Below, piece after piece: positions 25,868 through 36,634 of a stretch of 64,000 nucleotides of DNA. Position numbers and translations under genes: made by a program. Position 1 is the first letter of the stretch, and the number at the start of each line of letters is the position of its first letter. The notes beneath the pieces were generated by a model that was given only the letters and a program-made list of their open reading frames with translations, was not told the DNA's origin and ran no database searches. The stretch comes from Alsobacter metallidurans (GTDB taxonomy: Bacteria; Pseudomonadota; Alphaproteobacteria; Rhizobiales; Beijerinckiaceae). The stretch lies in NCBI RefSeq assembly GCF_014636935.1, contig NZ_BMES01000001.1, forward strand, positions 1,617,782 through 1,681,781, written 5' to 3'.

Positions 25868-26006
25868 GGGATGAACCCTTGCCTCAATGGGGGCGCATGC
25901 GCCCGAAGAACCTGCAAACAATTGATAGACAGGTAACCTTACTGGCCGGTTAAGGCGGCGCCCCCACGCCGTTGCGCGCGCCTCCTGTGTCCGTCATAAG
26001 CGGTCC

Positions 26007-27353
26007 ATGAACACGCCTGTCGTCCGTTTCGCGCCATCGCCCACCGGGCGCCTGCATATCGGCAATGCCCGCCCGGCGCTGCTGAATGCGCTTTTCGCCC
26101 GCCGCAACGGCGGTCGGTTGATCCTGCGCTTCGACGACACCGACAAGGAGCGGTCGCGCGCCGAATACGCCGACGCCATCGTGACCGACCTCGCCTGGCT
26201 GGGCGTCGAACCCGACCTGACGGTGCGCCAGTCGGACCGCATCCCGCTCTATGACAAAGCCGCTGACCGGTTGCGCGCGCAGGGCCGCCTCTACGCCTGC
26301 TACGAAACCGAGGATGAGCTCGACCGCCGTCGCAAGCGTCAGGCCGCACGCGGCTTGCCGCCGATCTACGATCGCGCCGCGCTGAAACTGACGGAGGCGG
26401 AGCGCCAGGCTTTCGAGGCCGAGGGCCGCCGGCCGCATTGGCGCTTCCTGCTGGACCATCGCACGGTGGAGTGGGACGACCTCGTGCGCGGCCCCTGCCA
26501 CATCGACGGCGCGTCCCTGTCGGATCCCGTGCTGGTCCGCGCAGACGGGTCCTATCTCTACACGCTGCCCTCGGTGGTGGATGACGTCGACCTGGGCGTC
26601 ACGCACGTGATCCGCGGCGAGGATCACGTCACCAACACGGCCGTGCAGATCCAGATCATCGAGGCGCTGGCCGGAGCCGCGAAGGTCCCGGCCTTCGGGC
26701 ACCACAACCTGCTCACCACCGCGAGCGGGGAGGGGCTCTCCAAGCGCCTCGGCCACCTGTCGCTCGGCTCCTTGCGCGAGCAGGGCGTGGAGCCGCTGGC
26801 CGTCGCCGCGCTCGCCGTGCTGGTGGGCTCTGCAGAGGCTGTGCGCCCCGTCCGCAGCCTCGACGAACTGGCACAGCTGGTCGACATCGCACGCCTTTCG
26901 CGCGCGCCGGCGCGCTTCGATGAGGCGGAGCTGCACGCCCTCAACGCCAAGGTGCTGCATCACCTGGAATATGCCGACGTCCGCGACCGTCTGGCCGCCA
27001 GGGGCGCGCCGGACGGCGAAGCCTTTTGGCTCGCGATCCGCGGCAACTGCGCGGTGTTCGCGGATGTCGGCGGCTGGTCGGCGGTCGTGACCGGACCCTT
27101 GGCGCCCGTGGTTGAAGACCCGGCTTTCTGCGCCGCCGCCGCCGCCGTGCTTCCGCCCGAGCCCTGGGACGCGAACACCTGGGCCGCCTGGACCAAGAAC
27201 GTCGCGCAGGACACCGGCCGCAAGGGCAAAGCCCTTTTCATGCCGCTGCGCCTCGCCCTCACGGGACTGGACCACGGCCCGGAGCTGAAAGCCCTGCTGC
27301 CACTGATCGGCCGCGCCCGCGCGCTTGCGCGCCTGAACGGCGAAACGGCCTGA
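26007..27353 (+). CDS. gltX: Glutamate--tRNA ligase (short class Ic form)
   Basis: Charges tRNA with glutamate. The 448-residue protein has [13 protein letters not shown] (HIGH motif as HIGN, residues 17-20), FDDTD, the anticodon-independent catalytic segment [21 protein letters not shown] and the KMSKS-equivalent LSKRLG. This matches the second GluRS type of Alphaproteobacteria, where one paralog can serve tRNA-Gln via transamidation; which role this copy plays cannot be read from sequence here. The C-terminal anticodon-binding part is shorter than in the canonical enzyme. Confidence 0.93.
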   Translation: MNTPVVRFAPSPTGRLHIGNARPALLNALFARRNGGRLILRFDDTDKERSRAEYADAIVTDLAWLGVEPDLTVRQSDRIPLYDKAADRLRAQGRLYACYETEDELDRRRKRQAARGLPPIYDRAALKLTEAERQAFEAEGRRPHWRFLLDHRTVEWDDLVRGPCHIDGASLSDPVLVRADGSYLYTLPSVVDDVDLGVTHVIRGEDHVTNTAVQIQIIEALAGAAKVPAFGHHNLLTTASGEGLSKRLGHLSLGSLREQGVEPLAVAALAVLVGSAEAVRPVRSLDELAQLVDIARLSRAPARFDEAELHALNAKVLHHLEYADVRDRLAARGAPDGEAFWLAIRGNCAVFADVGGWSAVVTGPLAPVVEDPAFCAAAAAVLPPEPWDANTWAAWTKNVAQDTGRKGKALFMPLRLALTGLDHGPELKALLPLIGRARALARLNGETA

Positions 27354-27413
27354 AACCGCCGTCCAGCGGGCCGCTGCGGCGCTCCACCCCGGGTCTCAGC
27401 GCGACGAGCCGGC

Positions 27414-28661
27414 TCAGTTCCCCAACGCTCCGCGCGGCACGCCGGCGGGCGGCAGCACGATCGGCGGCGCAAGCGGCGGCAAGGTCTCTGAGCGCACCGC
27501 GCCGGGCGGAGTGGACGGGTTGGCGCGAGGGCGCGACGGGGCGGCCGGAGCGGCGGCGGGATTGAGCGTCGAAGAATCCACGCCCGCCGTGCCGGGAGGC
27601 CCACCGCGCGGCACGGCCGCCGAAGGCGACTGAACAGATGCCGCCCCGGGCGGAGCGGAAGGCGGTCGCGGAGCGACGCCGGGGGGCGGTGCAACAGCCG
27701 TCCGCGGCCGGGCCGGAGCCGCCCCGCCCGCCGGAGCCGGGTCTTTCGGCCTGGCCATTTCCTGCGATTGCTGCTCGGTCACCGTCACATCGCCGGCGCG
27801 GCCGCCGACCAGCTTCTCGGCTTCGGCGAGAGCCTGGACCCAGCTCTGGCCGTCCTTGCGGCACGTGCAGGTGGAGTCGAAGCTCTTGCGGTATTTGAAG
27901 GCGTTCGGCAGCGACGTGTAGGGCGTGCCCGCCAGGGACACGGCCGCATCCGCCTCGCGGCCGGCCGGCTGCACGAAGAGCTCCACCTCGGCGTTCGGGC
28001 AGGAGGCCTGGCACAGGCTGGCGTCGAGCTCGAACCGCCCGCGATTGGCGTACTGGCTGACCGGGAAGTAGAACCCGTCGCACTTGCGAACGCACAACGT
28101 CTTGCCCGCGCTGGCCACGCCCGAAGCGCCATCCGCCTGCGGCTGCTGCTGCAGTTCGTCCGGGATCGTGGGCGTTTCGCCGCCAGGCGAGCCGAACAAC
28201 TGCTCGAACAGCCCGGGCTGGCGCCCGGAAGCCGGACCGGGCGCGACCCCGCGGCAATTGGCGTCGAACGCGGCCGAGAGAGACGCACGCTGCGCTTCCA
28301 CCGAGCCGCCGGCGCGCTGCAGTTGCGAGTCGAGCTGCGCGAGCCCGGCTTCCAGGCTGTTGATCCGGCTTTCCAGCGACGGGCATTCGGCCGGCGGCGC
28401 GTCGCCGAAGATGAAGAAGCGTTGCCGCTGGCAGCCGATCGACCGTGCATACGCGACCGTGCGGTTCACCTCGTTCCGCTGGCGCTGCATCTGGTCCAGG
28501 ATCTGCTGTCGTTGTCCCGCAGGGCCGGCGCGGTCGAGGGCCGCGAGATCGGCTCGCAGGCGGTCACAGTAGCCCTGCTGCTGCGCAAGGGCTGGCCCGG
28601 TTGCGAGCGCCAATCCGAACAGCGCGCCCGCAAGCCCGCCCAATCTGGAGATGAAGGCCAT
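27414..28661 (-). CDS. DUF2865 domain secreted protein
   Basis: A 415-residue exported protein. A signal peptide (ending GPALAQQ) is followed by a coiled-coil-like segment and the DUF2865 core: VRKCDGFYFPVSQYANRG, CQASCPNAEVELF, SFDSTCTCRKDG, with conserved Cys pairs. A long Pro/Ala/Gly-rich C-terminal tail (about 120 residues) follows. The family is widespread in Hyphomicrobiales with unknown role; the Cys-rich core suggests extracytoplasmic disulfides. Start at 28661 (MAFISRLGGLAG) is preferred over the further upstream frame because it begins the signal peptide. Same strand as the EAL regulator, 74 bp away. Confidence 0.85.
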   Translation of the reverse strand: MAFISRLGGLAGALFGLALATGPALAQQQGYCDRLRADLAALDRAGPAGQRQQILDQMQRQRNEVNRTVAYARSIGCQRQRFFIFGDAPPAECPSLESRINSLEAGLAQLDSQLQRAGGSVEAQRASLSAAFDANCRGVAPGPASGRQPGLFEQLFGSPGGETPTIPDELQQQPQADGASGVASAGKTLCVRKCDGFYFPVSQYANRGRFELDASLCQASCPNAEVELFVQPAGREADAAVSLAGTPYTSLPNAFKYRKSFDSTCTCRKDGQSWVQALAEAEKLVGGRAGDVTVTEQQSQEMARPKDPAPAGGAAPARPRTAVAPPPGVAPRPPSAPPGAASVQSPSAAVPRGGPPGTAGVDSSTLNPAAAPAAPSRPRANPSTPPGAVRSETLPPLAPPIVLPPAGVPRGALGN

Positions 28662-28735
28662 GTTTCCTGTCCCCGCGGGCGCCACAACGCCCCGCGGACT
28701 CACGCCCCGATGGTTGGACGACCAGCATAAGAAGG

Positions 28736-29986
28736 TCAATGGCGCCGAAAATATGGATCCACTGGAGCCGGTTCCGCCGAGCCGTCCGGGCGTTCGAGCG
28801 CGATCCGCTCGAGCAGTCGGTCCAGCGGCTTGGGCCTGGCGAACAGGAACCCCTGCGCGGTGTCGCAGCGCGCCTGCCGGAGCATGGTGGCGACCGCCTC
28901 GGTCTCGATGCCTTCCGCAACCGTGCTCATCTCGAACTCCCGGGCGAGCGACAGCGTGGCGCGCACGATCTTCCAGGCATGCGAGTCCGAGTCGGCCGCC
29001 TGAACGAAGGACCTGTCGATCTTCAGTTCGCCGAACGGCATCCGCAGCAGCGACGACAGCGAGGCATAGCCGGTCCCGAAATCATCCAGCGAGAGCTGAA
29101 TGCCCTTGATGCGCAGCCGGGTCAGCACATCACCCACGGTCCGGTCGTCGCTGAGCGCCACCGATTCAGTGACCTCCAGGGTCAGGAACGTGGGCGAAAG
29201 GCCAGCGGTCGCGAGCGTTTCCTCCACCAGGTCCGGGAACGCGAGGTCGGTCAGCGCCGCGGCAGGAACGTTTACCGCGACTCCGACGCGACCGAAGCGC
29301 CGCGTCCAGTTGGCGGCGTCCGCCACGCTCTGGCGCAGGATGCTGCGGGTTAGGGCAGGGGCGAGGCCGTAGCGCTCGATCAGCGGGATGAAAACCACGG
29401 GCGACACCGCCCCATAGATCGGGCCCGACCAACGCGCCAGCGCCTCGACGCCGGAGATATGACCGGTGGCGAGATCGATTTTCGGCTGGTAGTACGGCCT
29501 GATCTCGCCTCGCCGTATCGCTTCCGCGAGGTGCCCCGGCTCGATCGTGGCTTCGCGCGGCGAAAACCCGGGCTCCAGCGGGTCGGGCAACTCGGCGTCG
29601 AGGCAAGCGCGAAGCCGCGCGATGTCGATGGGTTTTTCCAGGTTGCCGAGGGTCGCAAGCCCCAGGGTCTGCCCAAGCCTGATCGCCGAATCGCGAATGC
29701 GGGCGTCCAGCCCCGAAACCACCAGCAGGGCAGGGCGCTTGCCCGTTCCGGCGATGTGGCGGATCGCTTCCACGCCGTCGCGTTCGCCCAGCGACAGGTC
29801 CACGATCACCACCGCGTAGTCCGCCTCGTTCAGGGCTTCGAGAGCGTCGGCTACCGAGCCGACCGCATCGGTGCGGTAATGCGCGGCTTTCGCGACCGAG
29901 CTGATCAGCATGCGCTGCATCGCGTCGTCGTCGATCACCAGGGCCGCGCCGCGGCCGACAGGCCGGGAGGGAGAGCTATGCGTCAT
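28736..29986 (-). CDS. Response regulator with EAL c-di-GMP phosphodiesterase domain
   Basis: A 416-residue protein. Its N-terminal receiver domain has phospho-acceptor Asp63 (VIVDLSLGERDG) and Lys118 (LEKPIDI). The EAL domain starts about 150: YYQPKIDL, the signature EALAR (E181), NVPAAAL, ESVAL, DDFGTGYASL, KIDRSFV, AEGIETE. All main catalytic motifs are kept, so it should hydrolyse c-di-GMP. Its start lies five bases after the stop of the hybrid kinase gene, so the kinase likely phosphorylates it through the Hpt domain. Outputs such as motility or biofilm are inference. Confidence 0.93.
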   Translation of the reverse strand: MTHSSPSRPVGRGAALVIDDDAMQRMLISSVAKAAHYRTDAVGSVADALEALNEADYAVVIVDLSLGERDGVEAIRHIAGTGKRPALLVVSGLDARIRDSAIRLGQTLGLATLGNLEKPIDIARLRACLDAELPDPLEPGFSPREATIEPGHLAEAIRRGEIRPYYQPKIDLATGHISGVEALARWSGPIYGAVSPVVFIPLIERYGLAPALTRSILRQSVADAANWTRRFGRVGVAVNVPAAALTDLAFPDLVEETLATAGLSPTFLTLEVTESVALSDDRTVGDVLTRLRIKGIQLSLDDFGTGYASLSSLLRMPFGELKIDRSFVQAADSDSHAWKIVRATLSLAREFEMSTVAEGIETEAVATMLRQARCDTAQGFLFARPKPLDRLLERIALERPDGSAEPAPVDPYFRRH

Positions 29987-29991
29987 GCGGG

Positions 29992-32934
29992 TCAGTCCGC
30001 CTTCAGGGTTTCGGGCAGGGCGCGCCTTGCGTCCACGAAGGCGCGGCCGAGATCGTCGATGGAGCACGCTAGCGCGTCAGGACTCATGGACGACGCTTGC
30101 GCCTCCAGACGAGCCGCGACGTCGCACATCGCCGTGAGCCCGAGCGTCGCGGCGGCGCTTTTGATCGAATGCGCGTCCCGCACCAGCGGGCCGCGATCGG
30201 CCACCTGCGCCGGCATGGCGGCGATCCGTTCCTGCGTGTCGCGCAGAAACACCCGAACGATGTCGTCCGCCGTGGCGGCCCCAATGTCCGCGATGAAGCG
30301 GTCCAGCGTGCCTCGGTCGAGGATCGCGCCTTTGTGGACGGCCGGCGCCGCGGATACGGCTGGCTTGCCGTGGGCGCCGCCGACCTCGCGAATGAGCTCG
30401 CCAAGGCGCCGGCCGGTGATCGGCTTGGTCGCGAAGGCGTTCATGCCGGCGGCGCGACCGGCCGCGGCGTTCTCGGGGAGCGCGTTGGCGGTGAGGCCGA
30501 CGATCGGCACCGTCGCGCAGGGGCTCGACAGGGCCCGGATGGCCCGGGTGGCTTCCAAGCCGTCCATTTCGGGCATCATCACGTCCATGAGCACGAGGTC
30601 GTAGGGCGCGGTCTGCACGGCTTCGACGGCCAGCGCGCCGTCCTCCACCGCGTGAACGTGGTGGCCCAGCTTCTCCAGCAAAGTCCCGATCACCAGCCGG
30701 TTCGTGCGGTTGTCCTCGGCCAGGAGAATGCGCAGGGGCGGACCGGCTGGCTCCGCCTCCAACTCGCCGAAGCGCCCGTCGTCCTCTGGCGCGTCGGGCG
30801 CTCCCATGTTCTGTTCGGCGGCCCCGAACCGGGCCGTGAAGTGGAAACGGCTGCCGGCCCCGGGGCGGCTTTGCACATCGATCCAGCCGCCCATGCGCGC
30901 CACGAGCTTGCGGCAGATCGCAAGTCCCAGCCCGGTTCCGCCGAAACGCCGCGACGTACCTTCGTCGACCTGCGAAAATTCGCGAAACAGCAGCGGCAAG
31001 TTTTCTTCTGCGATGCCGATCCCGGTGTCCTCCACCGCAAAGGAGAGGCGCACCGGCCGCTCGGCGTCGCCCTCGACAGGGGCGTCGTCGTCCATGGCGG
31101 AGTCGGGCGCGATGCGGATCGTGACCGAGCCCTTGTCGGTGAATTTCACCGCGTTGCCGGCGAGGTTGAGCAGGATCTGGCGCAACACCGAGGGATCGCC
31201 CTCGACCCAGCGCGGCGCGGCCGCGTCCAGGTCGGTCTCCAGCCGAAGGCCTTTCTCGTTCGCTGCCGGCGCGAGGATCTCGAGCACTCCGTCCGCAAGC
31301 TTGCGCAGATCGAAGCGCTCGTTGCGCAGCTCCAGCCTGTCGGCTTCGAGCTTCGACAAGTCGAGCACGTCGTTGATGATCTGCAGCAGGTGCTCGGCGG
31401 ATTCCCGCAGCGTCGCCGCATAACGCCGCTGCTCGGCGTCGAGCCGCGTCCCGCCGAGCAGGCTGGCCATCCCGATCACCCCATTCAACGGCGTCCGCAT
31501 CTCGTGGCTCATCATGGCGAGGAACATGCCGCGGGCGCGGGAGGCCGCCTCGGCGCGGTCCAGCGCGGCCGCGAGCTCGGCCTCCGCGCGGGCGCGGGCG
31601 CTCACGTCCGTGTACGTGCGCACGACGCCCCCGTCCGCGAGCGCCACGCTGCGCACCTCGAGCACGGTCCCGTTCGGGCGCGTGCGCTGGTAAAACCGCC
31701 CCACCTCCCCAATCCCGCCATTGGCGACGAAATCGCGGACTTCGGGGTCGCTGTTGAATTCGCCGGCGGCCTCCTGCCAGCGCAGAATGTCGTCGAAGCG
31801 CGGCCGGCCGAGCGCCAGGTCCTCGGGCAGGCCCAGGAGATCCACGGCCTTGCGGTTGAGCACCGCCACCTCGCGGCCGGCGTCGATCATCATGATGCCC
31901 TGGCTCATGTGCTCGAGCGTGGCCTCGAGCTCGCGCGACTTGCGGATCGCGAGCGCCTCGCTTTCCTGCCGCGCGGCCTGGGAGCCGGCGAGCCGGCGGT
32001 GATGGCGGACGCCCAGCAGCATGCCGGCCAGCACAAACATCGTCATCAGCGCCGCGATGGCGGTGTAGCGCGCCCGATCGTGATCGGGCTGCGCGAAGAC
32101 GCGCCGGGCCGCCATTGACACGGCGACCGCCAGCGGATAGCCGCGCACCGTCCGGTAGGCCGTCAAGCGCGCCGCGCCATCCGCCGGGCCTTCGGCCTGG
32201 TAGCCGCCGTTTCCGGCTTTCGCGAGCGCGGCAAAAAGCGGGCCGGCCAACACCGAGCGCCCGACCGGCTCGCCGATGTCGCCGCCAAGCGCCCGTACGA
32301 CGCCGTCCGTTCCGACCAGCGTGATGCCGCCGCCCGGGCCAAGATCGATCGCCTCGTAGAAGCGCGAGAAATGCCGTGGGTCCAGGGAGGCCACCAGAAC
32401 GCCCGCAAACTCGCCGCCGGGCCCGCTGAGCCGGCGCGTGAGCTGCACGGACCACTTGCCCGACGCGCGCCCCAGCACCGGCTTGCTGATGAACAGCTCG
32501 TCCTCTATGCGCTGCTGATGAACCCGGAAATGCTCCCGGTCGCGCAGGTCCACCGGCGTGGCAGTTTTGCCCAGATTGGTGGCCAGCATCATGCCGTCCG
32601 GCCCGATCATCGCGACCTGCAGGGTCAGGTTGTCGAGAAAATAGGGGTTGGACGTGAAGGACCCGAGGTCGAAGCCGTCCGGATCAAGCTCATACGCCGT
32701 GCGCAGCAGCAGCAACGTCTTGTCGACTTCCTGGATCGACCGGACCGTGTGCTCCTCGAAGGTTCTGGCCAGGTTGGACAGGTTCTGCTCGGCGCCCTTC
32801 AGCGCATGGTCGCGCGCTTCGCTCAAGTGAAACGACAACCCGGCCCAGATCAGCCCGATCATCACGAGCCCCAGCACGAAGCCTGAACTCAGGGCGAACC
32901 GGATGTCGAAGAACTGCTTGGCGCGTTTTTTCAT
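29992..32934 (-). CDS. Hybrid sensor histidine kinase with receiver and Hpt domains
   Basis: A 980-residue phosphorelay protein. Order: first transmembrane helix (about 13-33), a large periplasmic dCache-like sensor, second transmembrane helix (about 290-310), PAS (LEHMSQGIMMIDA), HisKA with the H-box SHEMRTPLNGVIGM, HATPase (NLAGNAVKF, DTGIGIAEE, GTGLGLAI), receiver (LMDVMMPEMDG), and a C-terminal Hpt (AHSIKSAAATLG). Start at 32934 (MKKRAKQFFD) precedes the first helix; a TTG further upstream is weaker. The next gene downstream, five bases away, is an EAL response regulator, the probable final phosphate acceptor. The signal is unknown. Confidence 0.94.
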   Translation of the reverse strand: MKKRAKQFFDIRFALSSGFVLGLVMIGLIWAGLSFHLSEARDHALKGAEQNLSNLARTFEEHTVRSIQEVDKTLLLLRTAYELDPDGFDLGSFTSNPYFLDNLTLQVAMIGPDGMMLATNLGKTATPVDLRDREHFRVHQQRIEDELFISKPVLGRASGKWSVQLTRRLSGPGGEFAGVLVASLDPRHFSRFYEAIDLGPGGGITLVGTDGVVRALGGDIGEPVGRSVLAGPLFAALAKAGNGGYQAEGPADGAARLTAYRTVRGYPLAVAVSMAARRVFAQPDHDRARYTAIAALMTMFVLAGMLLGVRHHRRLAGSQAARQESEALAIRKSRELEATLEHMSQGIMMIDAGREVAVLNRKAVDLLGLPEDLALGRPRFDDILRWQEAAGEFNSDPEVRDFVANGGIGEVGRFYQRTRPNGTVLEVRSVALADGGVVRTYTDVSARARAEAELAAALDRAEAASRARGMFLAMMSHEMRTPLNGVIGMASLLGGTRLDAEQRRYAATLRESAEHLLQIINDVLDLSKLEADRLELRNERFDLRKLADGVLEILAPAANEKGLRLETDLDAAAPRWVEGDPSVLRQILLNLAGNAVKFTDKGSVTIRIAPDSAMDDDAPVEGDAERPVRLSFAVEDTGIGIAEENLPLLFREFSQVDEGTSRRFGGTGLGLAICRKLVARMGGWIDVQSRPGAGSRFHFTARFGAAEQNMGAPDAPEDDGRFGELEAEPAGPPLRILLAEDNRTNRLVIGTLLEKLGHHVHAVEDGALAVEAVQTAPYDLVLMDVMMPEMDGLEATRAIRALSSPCATVPIVGLTANALPENAAAGRAAGMNAFATKPITGRRLGELIREVGGAHGKPAVSAAPAVHKGAILDRGTLDRFIADIGAATADDIVRVFLRDTQERIAAMPAQVADRGPLVRDAHSIKSAAATLGLTAMCDVAARLEAQASSMSPDALACSIDDLGRAFVDARRALPETLKAD

Positions 32935-33123
32935 GAAGGAGCAAACCGGCGGGATGCTCAGGCCTACAACTTTCAAGTTCCAAAAGACTTAAAGCAATCA
33001 AAGATTGTATTTGTTTCAGGCCGCTTCCATCTGGGACGGCGTGGGTCCGAGCGTGATGCGGGCCGGAAACCTACAACTTCGGCTAGCCAACCCCATATGA
33101 GGGGCTCAGGAGGACGGCAATCG

Positions 33124-33702
33124 ATGATCATCACACGGCTTCGGCGACACGCAACGGGTTTAGGGCGCGCAGCGCAGGCTTGCCGCGCAACGCTGGGACG
33201 CATTGCGCCGGTTCTGGCCTGTGCAGCCCTTTTGGGCGCGTCCGGCGCACACGCGCAAGAGCCCGAAGTGGTGATGAAGAAGTCGACTGTCTGGAAGATG
33301 CTCACGCCGGACGACAAGCTCGCCACCTATGCGCTCGACGACCCGGGCGTCGCCGGTGTGGCGTGTTTCTATACGGTGCCGGAGCGAGGAGGCGTGAAGG
33401 GCATGTTCGGCGTCGCCGAGGAGCGGTCCGAAGTGTCCCTGGCGTGCAGGCAGGTAGGGCCGATCTCGTTCAAGGAGAAGTTCGAGCAGGGCAGCGTCGT
33501 GTTCCGCCAGTCGCGCTCCTTGATCTTCAAGAAGATGCAGATCGTCCGCGGTTGCGACGCCAAGCGCAATACGCTGGTGTACCTGGTCTACACGGACCGG
33601 CTGATCGAGGGGTCGCCGCAAAACTCGACCTCGGCGGTGCCGATCATGCCGTGGGGCGCCGCCACGGACGCACCCAAATGTGCGAATTGGGTCGACAAGT
33701 AA
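33124..33702 (+). CDS. creA: CreA family protein
   Basis: A 192-residue exported protein of the CreA family. The N-terminus is basic, with a hydrophobic signal segment (VLACAALLGASGAHAQ), then STVWKMLTPDDKL, DDPGVAGVACFYTVP, and Cys-containing QVRGC/KCANWVDK elements, which are diagnostic. The ATG at 33124 follows a strong GGAGGA ribosome-binding site. CreA is periplasmic and its activity is unknown; it is conserved across proteobacteria. It is transcribed divergently from the hybrid kinase gene. Confidence 0.93.
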   Translation: MIITRLRRHATGLGRAAQACRATLGRIAPVLACAALLGASGAHAQEPEVVMKKSTVWKMLTPDDKLATYALDDPGVAGVACFYTVPERGGVKGMFGVAEERSEVSLACRQVGPISFKEKFEQGSVVFRQSRSLIFKKMQIVRGCDAKRNTLVYLVYTDRLIEGSPQNSTSAVPIMPWGAATDAPKCANWVDK

Positions 33703-33734
33703 GGCGCCGGGCGCTTGAGGGCGGGCAGGCAAAA

Positions 33735-33754
33735 AGGGGGCCTTTCGGCCCCCT
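33735..33754 (-). terminator. Terminator for the minus-strand secreted protein gene
   Basis: An 8-bp GC-rich stem (AGGGGGCC / GGCCCCCT) with a 4-base loop; on the minus strand it is followed by a T-run (plus-strand AAAAA at 33731-33735). It lies between convergent genes and may also slow plus-strand transcripts. Confidence 0.8.
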
Positions 33755-33780
33755 GAACGTTCCAAACCTCAGCCGCGCCG

Positions 33781-34110
33781 TTACTCGGCGCAAGTCACCG
33801 AATAGGCCTTGGCGGAGGCTCCCACCCGGGCGGTTTCGATAGAGGCAGTCACCTCGGAGGGATCGACTGGCCCGAACTGGGCGGCCTTGCCCAGCCCGTG
33901 AGCCTCGCACCAAGCGTTCGCCACGATGCTGCCGCACGACCCGCCGGAGGCGAGGCAGTCGGCGACCCCGTAGCCGTCGTTTGCCGGGATCAGGAAAGAC
34001 TTCTCGCCCTGCGCGGCGGCCGGGCGCGTCATCATCGAAAAGCCGGTCAGGCCTGCTCCCGCGAGGGTGGCGGCGACAAGGGCGAGCGAGAGGGTACCGC
34101 GGAACGACAT
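33781..34110 (-). CDS. Small secreted protein, four-Cys
   Basis: A 109-residue protein with signal peptide (MSFRGTLSLALVAATLAGAG...AAAQ) and a mature domain with four Cys (ADCLASGGSCG, NAWCEAHG, SVTCAE), likely two disulfides. The segments SFLIPANDGYGVADCLASGGSCG and ANAWCEAHGLGKA recur in rhizobial hypothetical proteins of unknown function. The start at 34110 is chosen because it begins the signal peptide; the open frame extends upstream without similarity. Terminator at 33735-33754. Confidence 0.75.
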   Translation of the reverse strand: MSFRGTLSLALVAATLAGAGLTGFSMMTRPAAAQGEKSFLIPANDGYGVADCLASGGSCGSIVANAWCEAHGLGKAAQFGPVDPSEVTASIETARVGASAKAYSVTCAE

Positions 34111-34562
34111 GTGCGTGGTCTCGGGGAAAGCTGGGGGGCTAACGAGGTTTTGAGAGTGCCTCTTCGCCGGTATCAATCACGTTAACGGGCCCTGGGTTCC
34201 TGGCTGTGTGCATGCGCACAAAGAAGGTGGTTACCGGGCCCGAACGAGGCGGGACTTAGCTGATCCGCGTGCGGCCGGGCAATGCGGCCGAGCTACATTC
34301 ATGGTTTGGCCGCAAACCGGCCGGGATGTGTGGCCGCAGGCGCACAGTTTTCGCGCTCGAAGCGCGTCGCGTTTTGCACCGCTCACATCGCCAATGTCGG
34401 CTTGACGGAACCAGGGCCGCGCATCATGGTGCGGCCATCATGGCTCCGACGACCGTTATCCCGTTCGTGAACATTTGCAGCTAGCGTCATCGCTGGCTGG
34501 AGCCGTCTTTGTGTGACAACTCGGAGCGGATGCCCCAGCCGGACTGGCGAGGGTGGAACCGT
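34111..34562. other. Intergenic region upstream of cysS
   Basis: About 450 bases. It should contain promoters for cysS (plus) and the secreted protein gene (minus). I see no T-box-like structure, tRNA or convincing small gene; open frames here give Arg/His-rich products without similarity. Confidence 0.4.
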
Positions 34563-36002
<1,440 letters not shown>

Positions 36003-36017
36003 CCGGCATGCGCCAAC

Positions 36018-36149
36018 TCTCTCCCGCGCAGCGGGGGAGATGTCCACGGAGTGGACGGAGGGGGCGGCCGTGCGCCGGCCTCTCCACGGTGTTCCCGCCT
36101 GGCCCAAACGCCCCCTCCCTGACCCTCCCCCGCTTCTCGGGAGAGGGGA
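36018..36149. repeat. Palindromic intergenic repeat (first of three)
   Basis: Arms CTCTCCCGCGCAGCGGGGGAG (36018-36040) and CTCCCCCGCTTCTCGGGAGAG (36124-36148) are near inverted copies flanking CACGGAGTGG...CGGAGGGGGCGGCC and GCCCCCTCCCTGA. This is typical of mobile REP/BIME-like elements of Hyphomicrobiales. No coding content. Confidence 0.75.
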
Positions 36150-36183
36150 CCGGCTGCGGCCTTGCTCTGCAACATCATCAGCG

Positions 36184-36258
36184 GTCATGGCCGGGCTTGT
36201 CCCGGCCATCCACGCGTGAGCCCAAGGCGTGGATCCCCGGGTCAAGCCCGGGGATGAC
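36184..36258. repeat. Palindromic intergenic repeat (second of three)
   Basis: GTCATGGCCGGGCTTGTCCCGGCCAT and ATCCCCGGGTCAAGCCCGGGGATGAC form two local hairpins whose outer ends (GTCAT...ATGAC) are themselves inverted, with a CACGCG...GCGTGG dyad between. A widespread alphaproteobacterial repeat type. Confidence 0.8.
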
Positions 36259-36374
36259 AGTGGAGGGATTTCGGCTTGGCGTTGGGCGCTGCGCCGCCTT
36301 TATAGGTCCCGTTCAGCGCGTCCCTTCTCCCGGGGGTGAGAAGGGGAGCGCGCTTCGGCATCGGCCACCCACGC

Positions 36375-36478
36375 CGTCATTGCGAGCGCAGCGAAGCAAT
36401 CCAGGGGTCTCCGGGCGCATGCCCGGCCGCGTTCGCGCCTTGCCCCCTCTGGATTGCTTCGCTTTGCTCGCAATGACG
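36375..36478. repeat. Palindromic intergenic repeat (third of three)
   Basis: Arms CGTCATTGCGAGCGCAGCGA (continuing AGCAATCCAGGGG, 36375-36407) and CCCCTCTGGATTGCTTCGCT (continuing TTGCTCGCAATGACG, 36444-36478) are long inverted copies with a central spacer of about 36 bases. This dispersed CGTCATTGCGAG family is known from many Hyphomicrobiales and other bacteria. Confidence 0.85.
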
Positions 36479-36495
36479 GCCCAGGTATCGCGATC

Positions 36496-36615
36496 ATGAC
36501 GGAACCTGCGAAGAGCCCATTCAAATTCCGCCGCCTCTGGTGGCTGATGGCCCTCAAGATCGTGCTTCTCGCCCTTGCGATCTATCTCACATTGCGCGCC
36601 TACAACCTCGTCTGA
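36496..36615 (+). CDS. Small membrane protein, 39 residues
   Basis: A 39-residue frame beginning MTEPAKSPFKFRRLWW: a short polar start, a basic/aromatic interface, then one membrane helix (LMALKIVLLALAIYLTL) and RAYNLV at the end. The positive-inside pattern, realistic composition and position 19 bp before the citramalate synthase start support a real gene, possibly co-transcribed with it. There is no strong ribosome-binding site. Function unknown. Confidence 0.55.
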   Translation: MTEPAKSPFKFRRLWWLMALKIVLLALAIYLTLRAYNLV

Positions 36616-36634
36616 TCTCAGAAAGACCTGCTCC

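Noticed and set aside
30097-32118. Plus-strand frame opposite the hybrid kinase
   Set aside because: Antisense shadow; the minus strand encodes a complete multi-domain kinase with conserved motifs.
36375-36478. Inverted repeats considered as a CRISPR array
   Set aside because: There are only two arms of one palindrome and no regular direct repeats or spacers.
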